From Ailanthus altissimus (lineage: Eukaryota > Streptophyta > Magnoliopsida > Sapindales > Simaroubaceae): a stretch of DNA of 64,000 nucleotides. Below are positions 49,060-62,299 of this stretch, one piece after another. Both the position numbers and the translations under genes were made by a program. How positions within the stretch are numbered: position 1 is the first letter of the stretch; every line of letters begins with the position of its first letter. The notes below the pieces were generated by a model that was not told the origin of the DNA, ran no database searches, and worked only from the letters and a program-made list of their open reading frames with translations. The DNA is taken from contig OX327695.1 in the NCBI GenBank assembly GCA_946807835.1, positions 24,720,501 to 24,784,500 of the forward strand, given 5' to 3'.

Positions 49060-49339
49060 TGTGTATAAGTGAACAGTATCGTATAAATAAATAGTATCAT
49101 ATAGATGAACAGTATTGTATAAGTGAACAGTGCCGTAAACAGTGTCCTCCACCAAAATTTCACATTGAAAAGATTTCATTTCTTTCTCATTCCCTCACTC
49201 TATAAATATGGGTGAGTTCTTTCATTTATATATAAGTGAGAAACAAGTTCAAATATTAATATATTTGCAAAAGTGTTTATTTATATTTACACTTTGCATT
49301 CTAGTTCAAAATTTTTGCTTCTTCATCCTATTATTCACA
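49060..49339 (+). repeat. 3' LTR of the copia element
   Basis: Runs from TGTGTATAAGTGAAC to ...TTATTCACA, 280 bp, with TATA box TATAAATA at 49201. It aligns to the 5' LTR throughout but carries one fewer 18-bp U3 unit and scattered substitutions. Confidence 0.9.
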
Positions 49340-52275
49340 ATAAAAAAATAAATAAAATCTAAAGTTGATCATGATTTGTTCGAATTTGTTAAATGACAAA
49401 ATCGCCCCAAGCTTCTGGGCTATGTTATTTGCCAATATATTATAAGCTAACCCAAATTTGGGCCCAAGTTCTCACGTTGGGCCAACTAACTGCCCATTCC
49501 TTAAATAGCTAGTAAACCCCCGCTACTTTCTATACAGGCCCCTATTTACAATATAATAAAGGGTAAAAGTGAGATATTAAAATTTATAATTAGCAGTAGC
49601 AGAATTCTCCACGGGTTAGGGCTCCTGTGAAACCTGCTCTAAATGAAGAGAAATTTAAATTTAACTTTAGTTTTTTTTAGAGATGTGGCTAGTTTAGGTA
49701 CAATAAACCAAACCTGAATTAAATTCAGATTAAGTTTGAGAATAAGTTGATTTTTCTAAACTCGCCCCAAATATCTAATTTAAAAACAAAATATAAAAAC
49801 TTAGTGTATGAAAAAATTATTTATTTTTACAAATTAAAGTTGGTTACATGTTAATCTAGAGATATAAAATTTACTTACATTATATTTTAAAATTTTTTAT
49901 TCTTGTTCATATTATTTTATTTTTTAATTATTTAATATTAGACACTTATTTCTAAATTTGAATAAACTCATTTGTTGAAAAGAAAAAAAAAGATGGAAAG
50001 AAACAAAAAATGAGATAAATGATTTTATTACCATTTTTAGTTTTTTAGTCATTATCCGTCTAACTCAATTTTTTTTTACCTTATGTTATAGGTTTGCGAT
50101 GAATATTAATAGATACTTAATGTTTAAATTACAAATGAAGCATAATGATTTAGATACCAAAGTTCAAAGAAACCATTAATTTTTATAATTTTTAGATTTT
50201 AATTTATATTATTAATTTTTAAAATTAATAATTAAAAACTCGATGTAATTTATATTTTCATGCGATATTTATAATTTTTTTGAGTATATTATGATTGTAT
50301 GGGATAAAAAAACTCTTTTACAAAATTAAATCAATATAAATAAAAAAATATTTAAAAAATTAAAAAAATTTAAATACAAAGTACTCATAAAAATCTCTAA
50401 CCTCAAATTCGAATTACATAAGTTAAGTATAAAATTAATATAAAATTCTTACAATACTTAAATATAAAGATATTTGAATTACATATATTAAATATAAAAT
50501 AAATATAAAATTCTCACAACATTTAAATACGAGGGAGATTATAATCTCTACCCCATTGCCGAACTACGTTATTTGTGCACCAATTGTCCAATAAAAACAC
50601 ATGCATAACGAAAATTCTATATAACATAAATTTATTTTTTTGTATAACAGTTTTTGTGCAGTAATTTATAGTTTATAAAGTAAGAAATCTTCTGCAGCAA
50701 ATCATAAAATGGTTCAGTTCAATTGTGAATACATTTTTTTATAATTATATTTATCTCTCACAGAGCAAGTCAGCAAACTCATGCTTTTTTAATAGTGCTA
50801 ACATTGTAAATGTCATGTCATACGTGAGACAGAAAATGAGATGGTTTGAGTTTGTTAAATCAATTACAGCTTTTTTAATAAATTAATATTTTGAGTCAAT
50901 GATAAATATTAAAATAAAATAAATAGTATTAAAATAAATTTTTAAAAAATTCATGTGATAATTGATTGTTCGTTCAAAGATAATTAAAAAAAAAAGATGA
51001 ATATTATAAGTCAAATTACCTTATAATAAGCGGGTGAAAATAAGATGAGGGCATTATAAAAAAAAAAAAAATCTTATATTACACGAGATGAAAAAATATT
51101 GTTCATAAGCTTATAAAGATAAATATATCATACCTCATACGTGCAAAATATTGAAAACAACACAAAATCTAGTTGGTAGAAATAATATCAAATTACTAAT
51201 TTACCCTCCATCAAAAGAAAAGTTGACAGTTATTATAATAATAAAAAGGGTTTACATAATTTATTATCCCATAGCCTGGTGAGTAATCTTATTTCTTAAC
51301 TTCAGAGTCAAATAATTATTATATATTTTAATAAATTTAATAAGTTACGTAATTTATGATAAGTTCGGAGGTATGTAATAATATTTTGTAACATAATATA
51401 ATTTATATAAAAGATATAAATTTATTAGATAATGATATGTAATAATATTATTTATTATATATATATATAAATAAAAGAGAAGGGTTTTATCGCATTACTC
51501 TTCTTCCCCCAATTAGCTTTGTGAATTGGGCCCATGTGGAATTGGCTTGGGGCTCCAACAATTGTTATTATTATTATTTTATTTATTTATTTGTTTGTTT
51601 GAAACAGCTATTATTTCCTTTTTGTTTTACCAGCATATTTTTTTTTAAAAAAAAAAATTCACTTATTTTGACAAGGAATAGAATAATGGCAAACTATCGA
51701 GAAGGAAAATCACATATTGACACAAGAAACTTTCGAAATTGAAGATCATATATTTGGGCATGTTAATGCCAAAATTCTCGTGGGCACGTCGCAATTATGT
51801 TGCATATGAAAAACAAGAAAAAGAAACCAAAATTAATTATTGGACAAAGTTGTTTTCTTCCACCTTAAATTAGAATTTGTATTTGAAAGCTTGTAGTTGT
51901 GACACCGGCTGCTCTACTGTTATCTTGTCATTCCACTTGGATAATTAATGTAATCTCACGAATTTGGTTGACTGAGAACTGCAGAATATATATCTTTTCA
52001 TCACAAAACCATTTTATTTTCTTTTTTATATTATGTTTTCTTGCTTTAATAGGAGCATAACTGAGTTTCAATAAGAAATTTCAAGGCTTCCAGATAGCTT
52101 CTGAAAAGATTAATCAGGAATATCTGAATCATGAAGGCATACATAATAATAAAATAGTTAGCACGCCAAGCAGACAGAGGAATTAATTGCCAGGCAGGCT
52201 CAAACACAATCCAATTTCATACATTGTTCTCCAACATTCCTTTCCGAAATACACACAAGTTCACAAAAAATAATG
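49340..52275. other. AT-rich intergenic DNA
   Basis: About 2.9 kb with no supportable gene. 49390-49560 is less AT-rich, with GGGC and GCCC words, and might be a decayed repeat. The remainder has long A and T runs. An open frame at 51521-51742 is low-complexity. Confidence 0.5.
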
Positions 52276-52770
52276 CTAAGGTTTACGCGTAATGGTAATG
52301 CTGACTGTTTCATCCGAATTATGAACGTCGAACTGAGCGGCGCATGAGAGAAAGAACTTGAGACAATCTTTCCAAAGAGAATAACTAGACCTAATCTCTT
52401 TATTAGCTTGATTATTGTTTCCCTTGTGCTTCTTCTTCTTCTTCTTCGTGATCTTGAGCCAGTACTGTTTCACTATCTGTGAAAACCTGGTCAGTTGATG
52501 ATTGTCTTTTGCCTGCCCAAATGTATCAAATGTGTAGCTTCTTAGATACCTCTGCCTGCATGCAAACTGCTGATCAAGGCTCTCAGAGCTTTCAGTCCTT
52601 AGCGGAAGTATTTGAGCATTAATCTCTTGACTCTGATCCTTTGCCATGCTCAACTTTCTCAGAAACTTTGCATCCGATTCAGCCCATGCTTTAAGTCTTC
52701 TTATTTTAACTGGGTCGTAGACATCTATACAGCTTATTGCAGCACAGCCACCTGCGTTAATAATCACCAT
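52276..52770 (-). CDS. Small plant-type hypothetical protein, 164 aa
   Basis: A single-exon frame of 164 codons. I chose the ATG at 52770 because MVIINAGGCAAISCIDVYDP looks like a compact conserved opening, and an upstream in-frame ATG (52794) adds only eight residues. Features: a Cys/Gly-containing N-terminus, VKIRRLKAWAESDAKFLRKL (basic helix), RQRYLRSYTFD around residue 80, a run of six lysines in KITKKKKKKHKG near 110, and a C-terminus WKDCLKFFLSCAAQFDV. There is no signal peptide or membrane segment. The lysine run may act in nuclear targeting (guess). A TATA-like ATATTTTTATA lies about 150 bp upstream. I do not recognise a named family; it could be a species-restricted or plant-specific gene. 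Confidence 0.6.
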   Translation of the reverse strand: MVIINAGGCAAISCIDVYDPVKIRRLKAWAESDAKFLRKLSMAKDQSQEINAQILPLRTESSESLDQQFACRQRYLRSYTFDTFGQAKDNHQLTRFSQIVKQYWLKITKKKKKKHKGNNNQANKEIRSSYSLWKDCLKFFLSCAAQFDVHNSDETVSITITRKP

Positions 52771-53869
52771 TTTCAATTCTCTGAAACAAAGCAAAGAGTT
52801 TCTTGAATCTTGATGTGGGTGTATTTTGCTTTAGTTTGAGTGATCTGGGCATCAGGGTTTTTGCATTTATGTAAGCATTCAGCTTTGTTTTGTGTGGACT
52901 GTCCTTTTCCTGCCGGTATAAAAATATGCTAATAAATAAATAAAACAAGAGAAAGGGGAACTTTGTGACTCACGAAATATATCCGATGGGATCGTTTTGT
53001 GATGGTCAAAGTAATTATGCATTCAGAATTACATATTTGACTTCTCTTTTGTGTTGTGAGCTAGCCTCTCTACCCACTTACTCCTCTTTCTTTTTCAGAA
53101 ATAAAAAATAACCCCACTTACTGCTTTGGTTCTGGCAAAGGCACGAGTTTTTTAATTAAGAAATCGTGGTAATGTATGACCAGAAACCGATGGAAACGTG
53201 AGTGAACATAACACAGATTTTAAATATTTACGGACAGACATTCTTTGAAAACGTTCATAAAAACAGTTTTTGTTTTTGTTTTTATTGCAGAGAATCTTCA
53301 ATCTTTGGTTCTTGTGCTTGCTTCAGAATTCAGTTATCGTCTCGTCCTTCTCCCCGTTAATTTGGGTCTTCGATCCCTCTATTGTCTTCACTCTTAACAC
53401 TAAATCCAAAAACTACAACCACTTCAAAACTTCCCTCCCAAAAACCCCGCCAATACAATTTACATTATAATTAAATTTAGGCTAAAGATATCACAAATAA
53501 ACTTGGGTAGTCACCTAGTAGTAATAAACATTTTGAGTTTGAACTTTCTCTCTCTTTAACTTAGATGTTTAAAGTAAGATTTGGAGGATTATGCTATCAT
53601 TAATATACCTCAAACTTTGTATTATATCTTCCAACTTATCTATTATATTTTAACATGCAATGAAAAAGTTGTGATATTTAATATAAAAAAAAAGTTGGAT
53701 GTGTGAAGTAAAAGTTGGAGGATTATACCATATATTAGGAATCTATTCACTACTAAAAGAAGATTGGATTGAATTAAATAGGGTATGATAAAGTATAGTT
53801 TTATTAGATTATATTTAATATTATGTTGTGTTGGGCATTCTATAAGATTGGATTAAATTTTATATATAC
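52771..53869. other. Upstream region of the small gene; intergenic
   Basis: It contains the putative promoter and leader of the minus-strand small gene. A plus-strand frame at 53270-53470 has no recognisable domain. Beyond about 53480 the sequence becomes very AT-rich. Confidence 0.45.
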
Positions 53870-54645
53870 AATTTTATTATTAAAATATTAAATCTTGAAT
53901 AAACATATAATTTAATTATTGTATTATTTGTCCAACAATTAAATAATTAAACAACAACAGCAACAACAACAATAATAATAATAACTTTTGTAATAATAAA
54001 ATTTTAAATATACATTTCATACTATATTTTGTTTATAATTAATTGTTTAAATAATATGAATAAAAATAATTAAATATATATAAAATTATATTTTTTCGAT
54101 TGTTATATAAAAAAAAATAGTTGTGAAGGTTTAGTTTATAAATAATTAATAAGAATAAAAATTAATTAAAAGTAAATAATAATTGAAATTAGTATGGATA
54201 CTTTAGTTTATTATAAAGTATAATAATTTTTTATTGAGCATTTCTTTTTGTTGTATTAAAATATATATAATTTATTAGTAAAATATTAAAATATTGAATA
54301 AACATATAATTTAATTATTTGTATTATTTGTCCACTACTTATTCAAATAATTCATTCAAATAAAATACAGTATGGAACGTAATTTAAAAATTTATTATTA
54401 CAAATAGAAATCATTATTATTGTTGTTATTTAATTATTTAATTAATTTTTATCTTAACTTATTTAATTTAATTAAGTAGTGGACATCTTTCAAATATATA
54501 AAAAAATATATATTAGTTGTGAAGGTTTAGTTCATAAATAATTATTAAGAGTAAAAAATTAATTAACAGTAAATAGTAATTTAAATTAGTATGAATACTT
54601 TAGTTTATTTATAAAATATAATAGTTTTTTATCGAACATTTCTCC
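53870..54645. repeat. Imperfect tandem duplication, about 396-bp period
   Basis: Paired words recur at a constant spacing: TTGAATAAACATATAATTTA at about 53895 and 54294, and TAGTTGTGAAGGTTTAGTT at 54118 and 54514. The shared tail is TAGTATG(G/A)ATACTTTAGTTTAT. The two units are diverged. No coding content. The right edge is followed by ATACCTTATATCAAATGAGCCC, a possible hAT-type MITE end. Confidence 0.75.
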
Positions 54646-54759
54646 CATAACATTTTATATGGACCCATCACTTATATCCTATTCAATTCAGTGGTACCAA
54701 ATATGAATCTCTAATCTTATACTTATACCTTATATCAAATGAGCCCTTGAGGTTGAGGT

Positions 54760-56819
54760 CATGTTTGGAAAACAATATTATGAGACTTTGAGGTTGAGGT
54801 TATTGGGTGTTAATTATTTTATGTATATGCATGTGGTGTATGTGTTAATTATATAAATATATATTTCATATATATATAATTAATCAAATTAATTATAATT
54901 TTGAAAAATTCACCATTGAAGTCTTTGTATTAAATTATCTGAAGTCCGCATGAATTGAACTTATTAATAATTCTAGTAATCAACTTAGGTGAGTTTAATT
55001 AATTAGAATAATAGTATAATCTAGCACTAATTTAACTCTTTAAATGATTTAGATTAACACTTAATTTAATAAAAAATTTATTTGTTTTATATTTTGTACA
55101 ACTCTTGAATAATTAAAATAAATTTATTTTAATTATAATAATTAGTAGCAAAATTAGAGAAGAAAATACATGGAGTTCAACTCTTAAAAACCAAATGAAA
55201 GAAAACAATTTAATTATTCTCTTTTGCTTCCAAAATGGCCGGGCACCAAATGTTAACAAAACTAAAAACTTATGAATTTGTAATTTCATTTCACTTAAAT
55301 TTTAAATAAATTTGATTTTTTTTGCATTTAATTTAACTATTCACTTAATTAAGGTCACTATTTAACCTTAATTGAGTTAAATTAACTTAATATGTAAGTT
55401 AATAAATACCAACTAACCTAACCCTAGAGTTAACTATTAATTCTAGTTAGGTTAACATTTATTTAATAATAAAAATAAAATATCTAGATATTTATTTAAC
55501 TTAACTATAGTTAATAATTAACCATTATTAAGTTAAGCACAAAATATCTTTTTACCTAACTCTTTGGTTAATAATTAACCATGGTTAAGTTATATTTTAT
55601 TTAATTATTATTTAAATAAATATCTTAATTATTTAACAATTAAATAATCAATAAAATAAAATTACCATTATACCCTTACTAGGTTACAAAGTTAACCAAA
55701 AGTGGATCCCACCATAATCATATACTTTAGTTAACTTAACTATAGTAATTTGTAATATTTTTACTGTATTGACTATTCAATACGGTACACAGTATAAGTG
55801 CTCAACAAGTACATTTCATATTATGAGACTCTTTAGGTCAACGCTCAATTCATCAAATGAAATGTGCAGGGATATAGATCAGCACCGTCAAATCCTCATT
55901 TGCTCATCCATGAACTTATCTTTATATTCGTATCTCAATAAATAATATATACAAACACTTTTGTGATATTATTTAACCCTAAAAGAAATTACTTTCCTGA
56001 GTTTATTACTCATGATCATAAGATTTTATGAGATACAATCTCAAAGCATCGGATATACAACTTACATTTGTAAGCTGATGAAACTTGTATCTACGCACAT
56101 CAGACCATACCCAGCGATACATAGTGGTCAGACTATGAAAGGTCTTTGACATGTGTGGAATTAAAGTATAGTTGATCACTCACAAGTCCATCATAGTGCT
56201 CAGGTCAAAGGACCACAAATACTACTCAACTTGAGAGGACCTTCATTTGAAGGTTTCATAGGATATCTATTAAAATCCTCATGAGTTTGTTTAGTATCCA
56301 GTCCTGACTGGATATCTGCATGCCTATAAAAGCTCTAAGCTCATGATTAGTTTAGAACAACTACATGTACCATGCAGATATAGACATACACTGATCTATA
56401 TAAAAAGAATTCATCGATAGACCCGCATCAATGAAAATAGATCAGAAACTAATGTTTGAGAAGATACTTGCATAATAATATTTCCTAGCACATGTTGCAA
56501 CTATTTGCAACTATGTCATTATTAGTGTATTTTTAAGTCATTGTCCAATTTTAGACAATGTTTCTAACTCTTAAAGTTTTGCTGACTCTTATAATCTGCT
56601 AACTCTTAGCATTTATAACTCTCAGCATTGCTACCTCTTAACCTTGGTCTAAACTTTTTTAAACTAGATCTGAACTCTTTCAGATCAAACAATATCTGTA
56701 ATGTTACAAGTTATTTAATATTTAATATTAACGATTTTATTTAAAATATTTATTGTATAAATATTAATTAATTAATATCTATACCATATTGAAATGTCAC
56801 ATAAGCATCAACTCCAACA
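54760..56819. mobile_element. Repeat copy C: third copy of the ORF-less family
   Basis: The core 55870-56710 matches copy A in the same orientation (CAGGTCAAAGGACCACAAAT and CAAATACTACTCAACTTGA are identical in both) and copy B in reverse complement. The right edge may be ...CATCAACTCCAACA at 56819, which read on the minus strand is TGTTGGAGTTGATG, a common LTR opening. The left edge is unknown (about 54760 is a guess). No coding domain. Confidence 0.6.
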
Positions 56820-59800
56820 AAAGTTATGTATTAAAAATAATATTATAAAGATGATTGAACTAGATTTTATGATTTTTTTATTATTATGTTTGGACAGATT
56901 ATTGGATTAGGAGAAGTTATCCCATTCCTTAAACAATGTTCTAAAACAATAAGATTAGCTAGTGATATGTAATTAAAAGTTTAACAGTTTAATAATAGTT
57001 TTAATAATAATAATAATTCTGATTAAATATATCATAAAATTAATAAATAAAAATTATTAACTATTGATATAAATAACAATAATCATTAAAATTATCTATA
57101 TATTTGAAATAAATATATATTTATTTACATATTTGATAATATAATAAATATCGATTTGATGAATGAAGTAATATCATACTTAAAAAATATACTATTAGAT
57201 AATTAATATCCATATAAAAATATATATTATTATTAATTAATACTATTTTATTTACAAATTTATTAACAAAGTACTTAAAAGACCAATAATTAATATATAT
57301 TGAGCATTAGTATAAAATTAACTTGTTAATAATATAAATACTATAATTAAATGTACAACTAATTAATACTTAATAATATAAATATTTTAATTAAAAGTAT
57401 GACTATTTAACAATGTAAAATACATATTTATAATGTAAAAGTAAAAATTTAAATATTCTTATATAAATGATAGTTCAATTGAAATTAGTATTTGAATAAA
57501 TAATTTATTATTTAAAATAATTTCAACTTAGTCTAGTTCAATATTACACCAAGCACATGATTATACTATAAATAATCCTATTTTAAAAATTAATAAATCC
57601 AACCTTATACACCAAATGAGCCCTGAGTGTCTTGTGATTAACCCTTTAAAAATTACAGTAAATTGACTTATAAATAACAATGTACGAGTTGGTATACAGC
57701 ACCACGACTGTAATTTTATAATCACACCAAGTTTTTAATGGCATGTCACAATTTTTTTGTTATATATCTCAATTTTAAAGTAAAGTTAGATGATTTTTAC
57801 CATATATTGTATGTATTGAAAAATGACCTATAAACACCAATATAATCAATTGGTTATTTTGCAATAGAACTACTGCAGTTATATTGTTACACCAAGTTTT
57901 CTTTTTTTAATTATATGTCTAAGTTTTTGTCACATGTGAATTTTTTTTTTTTGGTTACATTTTAATTATTTAGACATGATAGTTACCTTCTTAATTGTTT
58001 AATAATTACCACTTTCTCCATTAACTTTTTCAAACACCCACTTGTACTTTATTAATACATTTTTTTCCTATAAAAAATAGCCAATTATTGTTCGACATAC
58101 GTTTATTGTTAATTCTCTTAAAGTATGAGTTGTAATAACATCTTTTAATTTAATAAAATAATTTATTTATTGTTGAGTATATCTCGTTAAACTCGTATTT
58201 ATAAAATATACGAACTTAAAATGCTAATCCAAAAGATATAAATCATAGATTCACTGTGATTTTTCTACTTTTATAATGAATAATTTAATTTGATAATTGA
58301 AGTAAAGATTTTGAGTAAAAATACTAATATGTTTGACACATTAAACTGTTGTGAATTTTAGTCTAATTAAACAAATATCATTGATCTTAATTCATATAAG
58401 TATTAATAAGCTTAATTGATCTTAATCTAAATAAGTAATGAATTTGTATTCATGGATTATATCTTTTGAGTTATCATAAAATAAGATCAAATTAATGGCC
58501 AAAACTTTGTGACTCGTAGATATGATTTAAAGGGTAATGGTAATATATATTTTTAAGATGGAATCTAAACTCAATGATTTCACTTAAATTATTTATAGTG
58601 TTTGATCATTTAAATATGTTTCCTTGATCTATTCAATTATTATTTGTTAAAAAATAATATTTATTTATAAATTTATTTACTAAATGGACATATTGAAAAT
58701 TGATTATCAGAGCATTCAATGATTTAGGAGTAAATAAATAATTAAAGATGTAAAATATTTTTTTCATAATTTAACTCTAATTATTAATATCAAATAGTTA
58801 AGTGGTTGTTATTAGTTTAATATCAAGACTAATTTAATTAAAATCTTTATTTATTTACATATGGGTTATTAGAGTTAATATTAAGCTTTTAGTGGTGTAA
58901 TAGACTAAAATTAACTTTAAAAAATATGGTGGGTGGGGCATGACTCATGAGATAATTATGACATTTAAATAAGAGTTAGAAAACTTATAGGTATATCAAT
59001 CACTTTACTAATTTAATTCTAATTAAATTTTAAACTCTAGTTGAGATCTATATGTGAAGAAGAAAGAGAGTGGTAAATATTTATTCTTTTTACGTATTTT
59101 AATTTAAAAAAGATAATTAAATTACTTTTTGTTTTAATCTTAATTTAAAGGAGATCCATTTATGACTATAACATTGTTTTAAGAGATTTGCACGCTCACA
59201 CACACAAATTTAATATATATAGTAGCACATTAGGAGATTTATGTGCCTATTAGTTTGACTATTGATGATAATATAAAAGATTGCAATTCATTTACAATTT
59301 ATATAATTTATGTATCACACTTTTACTTGTTTTTAAGACAATCTCACGTGGCACCTTTATTTTTGATCAAGTATTAATTTGAATACTATAGTGTTTTTTC
59401 TTATAAAAAGAGACATTTTCTTGTAAATTAAAAAAATAATAAAAAATAATGAGATAAATATTTTGAGGTTCCGAATGGAGGAACTTCAATTTGAAGATAA
59501 GACCTTAATTAATAACAAAAAAAAAAACACATGCAACGAGAAGGATTTGAGAAAAAGGGTGATGACATTACATGTAAAAACAAGGAATAGATAAGGTCGG
59601 CAGAGAAAGTTTTCTTTCTCTAAGAAAAAGTGATTTTGTCAATAAGAATATCAACCTTTAAAAGTCCTGTAAAAAGGCCAAAAAGGAAGGAGATAAAAAC
59701 AGTGTTTCCACTATATTATTTTGATAAATTATATTACTATACATTTTCGTCTTGTGTTTAATTATGAAGTTAATCACAAAAAAAAAATTTATTATTTTAT

Positions 59801-61140
59801 TAGCCTGCCAATGTCATGTGGATCCTTTTAATATTAGATGAAGCAGATAGTGTTAGTCAAATTGATTAACCCTTTTTATGATACTCATTCAGATTAGAAG
59901 TTCGATCTCACATATTAAAATTTGTATATGTGTATATATTGTAAGTGTGTGTTGTACGCTAAAAAAAAAAAACATTAGGTGAAGTACAGTTCCCGGATGC
60001 TGAATCTGAGTTTTCATTTTTAAGCTCAATCAATGAAGTATGTTGTTTACAAAATTTGAGTGGAAGGTCATTGAATATTGTGCTACAAATTTCCATACGA
60101 GATTACAGTTTTGTGGGTAAGGTAAGTTTTTTTTTCTTTTACAATTTTAAAAATGCAAATTTATATCGGGGTCAGATGGGACTCTAGAGTCTAGATTAGA
60201 TCTGTTGTAGTATTTATCCAAAATTTGCTCCAATTTTTTTGATAACTTTTAGATCAAGATTTAAAAAAGTATTTTACTCTTACTAACACTTCGGGGTAGA
60301 TTCGAATCCTTCATTTTCAACAATGCCAAACTGCTACCACGATTGAGATTTGTTGTGAATGTTAGAGCTTTAATAAATTTTTAGCATCGTGGCATGCTTG
60401 TGATTTATATTGAGACTCATACTTTCCAACTTGAAAGCTTTTGCGTGAAATGCAAACAAATGCTGCTGTAAATGTTTAAACTTTACATGTCAACTGTCAT
60501 TGCCACTTAGCACTCAAACTAAACAAATCAATTTATATGATCTAAAACTAAGGCATTAAAATATTGCCTTAAACGAGATTTACCAGTTCGGCGTGCTTCT
60601 GATATCAGCCACCACTCAACTTAAACTAGCTAGCAGTAGCTGTCATTTAACTCAGACTCACACTCACACATGGTACAGAAGCACCCAAATATTAATGAAA
60701 GAAATAAAAATAATTTCTGAAATGAAAAAATTATGATTATATTATACATATATATTGGAAAATAATCACTTAGGGCAGTCCAATATGCCACATGGCAACA
60801 TCCCATTATGATTTGTGGGTCAGGAGTTGGTACCAAAGACAGGAAGTGACTGAGAGTATGTACAGAAACTGACTACTACAAAATCCACGACTGTAATGGA
60901 GATGAAAGAAAAAAGAATAAAGAAAGATTTAATGGGGTTTTTGACATTTTATGAAACGGGTGGTGGAAAATAAGGAAACGGACCCACATAGCAAAAGCGC
61001 ACACAACAACAACAACAAAATGAAAATGATTTTACAATTCACCAAACAAACCAAATTGAACTCTTGATTCTCTCTTTTATTTTTGGAAAACTGTCTTTTA
61101 AAATCCTTTAGGTTGTTTTAAGGAAGGTAAAAAGAAAGAA
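56820..61140. other. Long AT-rich intergenic stretch
   Basis: About 4.3 kb with no gene. Noted: ACACCAAGTTTT after a short AT-rich stretch twice (57725 and 57889), suggesting an old duplication, and CCTTATACACCAAATGAGCCCT at 57604-57625, a MITE-like end. 60960-61140 lies directly upstream of the DA1-like gene and probably contains its promoter. Confidence 0.45.
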
Positions 61141-61309
61141 AGATCATACAGAGACAGAGGATTTCAGGTTCCCGAAAAAGAAGAAAAGAAAAAAAATTTC
61201 CCACTGTTTGTATTTTGATTCCCTTTTAGCCTGAATTTGCGTACGATTCAAGTCGTCTTTAAATTCATTCATTTTCTTTGTCTTCATCTTAAACTATTTT
61301 GCAGGATTC

Positions 61310-61369
61310 ATGGCAGTTGATGGAGTGACTGAGAGAATCCTTTTGTACTCGTTCATTCTTGCTTGGTAA
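61310..61369 (+). CDS. Upstream ORF in the DA1-like leader
   Basis: ATG at 61310 opens a 19-codon frame (MAVDGVTERILLYSFILAW) ending in TAA at 61367. It follows a TTTTGCAG that could be an acceptor, and its stop overlaps a possible donor (TTG|GTAAGG), so it may be spliced out. Whether it is translated is unknown. Confidence 0.3.
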   Translation: MAVDGVTERILLYSFILAW

Positions 61370-62299
61370 GGGGGACTATGCTTTCATGAGAATTGGATGC
61401 TGTATCTGATCGTCAATTCATTGGATTCTATTGGTTCCGCTACAGATTCTCGACTCCTTTCAAGTGAGTCACTCCTTTTTTCTTTTATCCACTTTACTTA
61501 TAACTGTTACATATCATTTTAAGAATTATTAGAGCTGGAAGTTTTTGTTTGTCTTTTGACTATTGATTGAAGAGTGGTGGAGGGTGTTTGATAAAATTGT
61601 ATGGGATGTGATATGATTGACTTACTGTTTGATTGCTCCTAATTCTTGATTGATGCAGGCAAAAAATCTCTTTTTACGAAACTAAGGTAGACATTCAACA
61701 AGTTTGTCGATGCATTTGGTTGGGGAAAGCGTATTTATAGTATTTCCTCCAAGATGATCATTTGGCTATGTTTGATATTGCTTATATTTATCAATGAAGT
61801 TGATTGTTTTCGGTTTTATTTTTTGCTTTGCATTTTCAATTGCCCGGAATGTTTGATTGAATTAGGGCCTTCAAACCTGGGAATTGTTTGCCAAGTTGAA
61901 ACATTATGATCAATGATTAAATTTGGAGGCGTGGTTTTGGAAGAGTTTGCCAATCTCACTTCTTGCAGTATGCTTGTTCTTCAATTCCATATCGCTTTCA
62001 AATATCAATTATTTACTATTAATTCTTCACTTATAGGGAATACCATTGCAAGATTTTGTTTTACTGTTTTAGGATTTAAAACAATTTCAGATAATGACAC
62101 CGTTTTTCTATCTTTTACAATTGTACTGACTCTTATCTCTGCCTTCCCAGAATTCATCTCACCCAGTGGTACATTCTCTTTTAAATATAATACTTTGGTG
62201 AACTTAAGAAATATTCATCATTTTATACATAAATTTTCTTCAAGTTGCTAGCGATGCACAAATATATTGTTAAAAATTGGTGATTCAACAATTTTGTAT

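Larger units (their letters stand above)
43127..49339 (+). mobile_element. Nearly full-length Ty1/copia retrotransposon
   Basis: Two LTRs about 280 bp long bracket gag, protease, integrase, RT and RNase H in copia order, and a polypurine tract AAGGGGGAG (49051-49059) abuts the 3' LTR. From the shared TCCTCCACC motif onward the LTRs differ at roughly a dozen of about 205 positions by eye, so the insertion is not recent. The coding region has several in-frame stops, so this copy cannot make the full polyprotein. RT keeps YVDD. The left boundary lies between 43127 and 43151 because the U3 repeats blur it, and no secure target duplication was found. Confidence 0.9.

Noticed and set aside
53745..54750. 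Complete hAT-type MITE ending ATCAAATGAGCCCT
   Set aside because: Only one end-like sequence is seen; no matching inverted left end or 8-bp duplication was found.
57604..57625. Second MITE-like end CACCAAATGAGCCCT
   Set aside because: No partner terminus or target duplication was identified.
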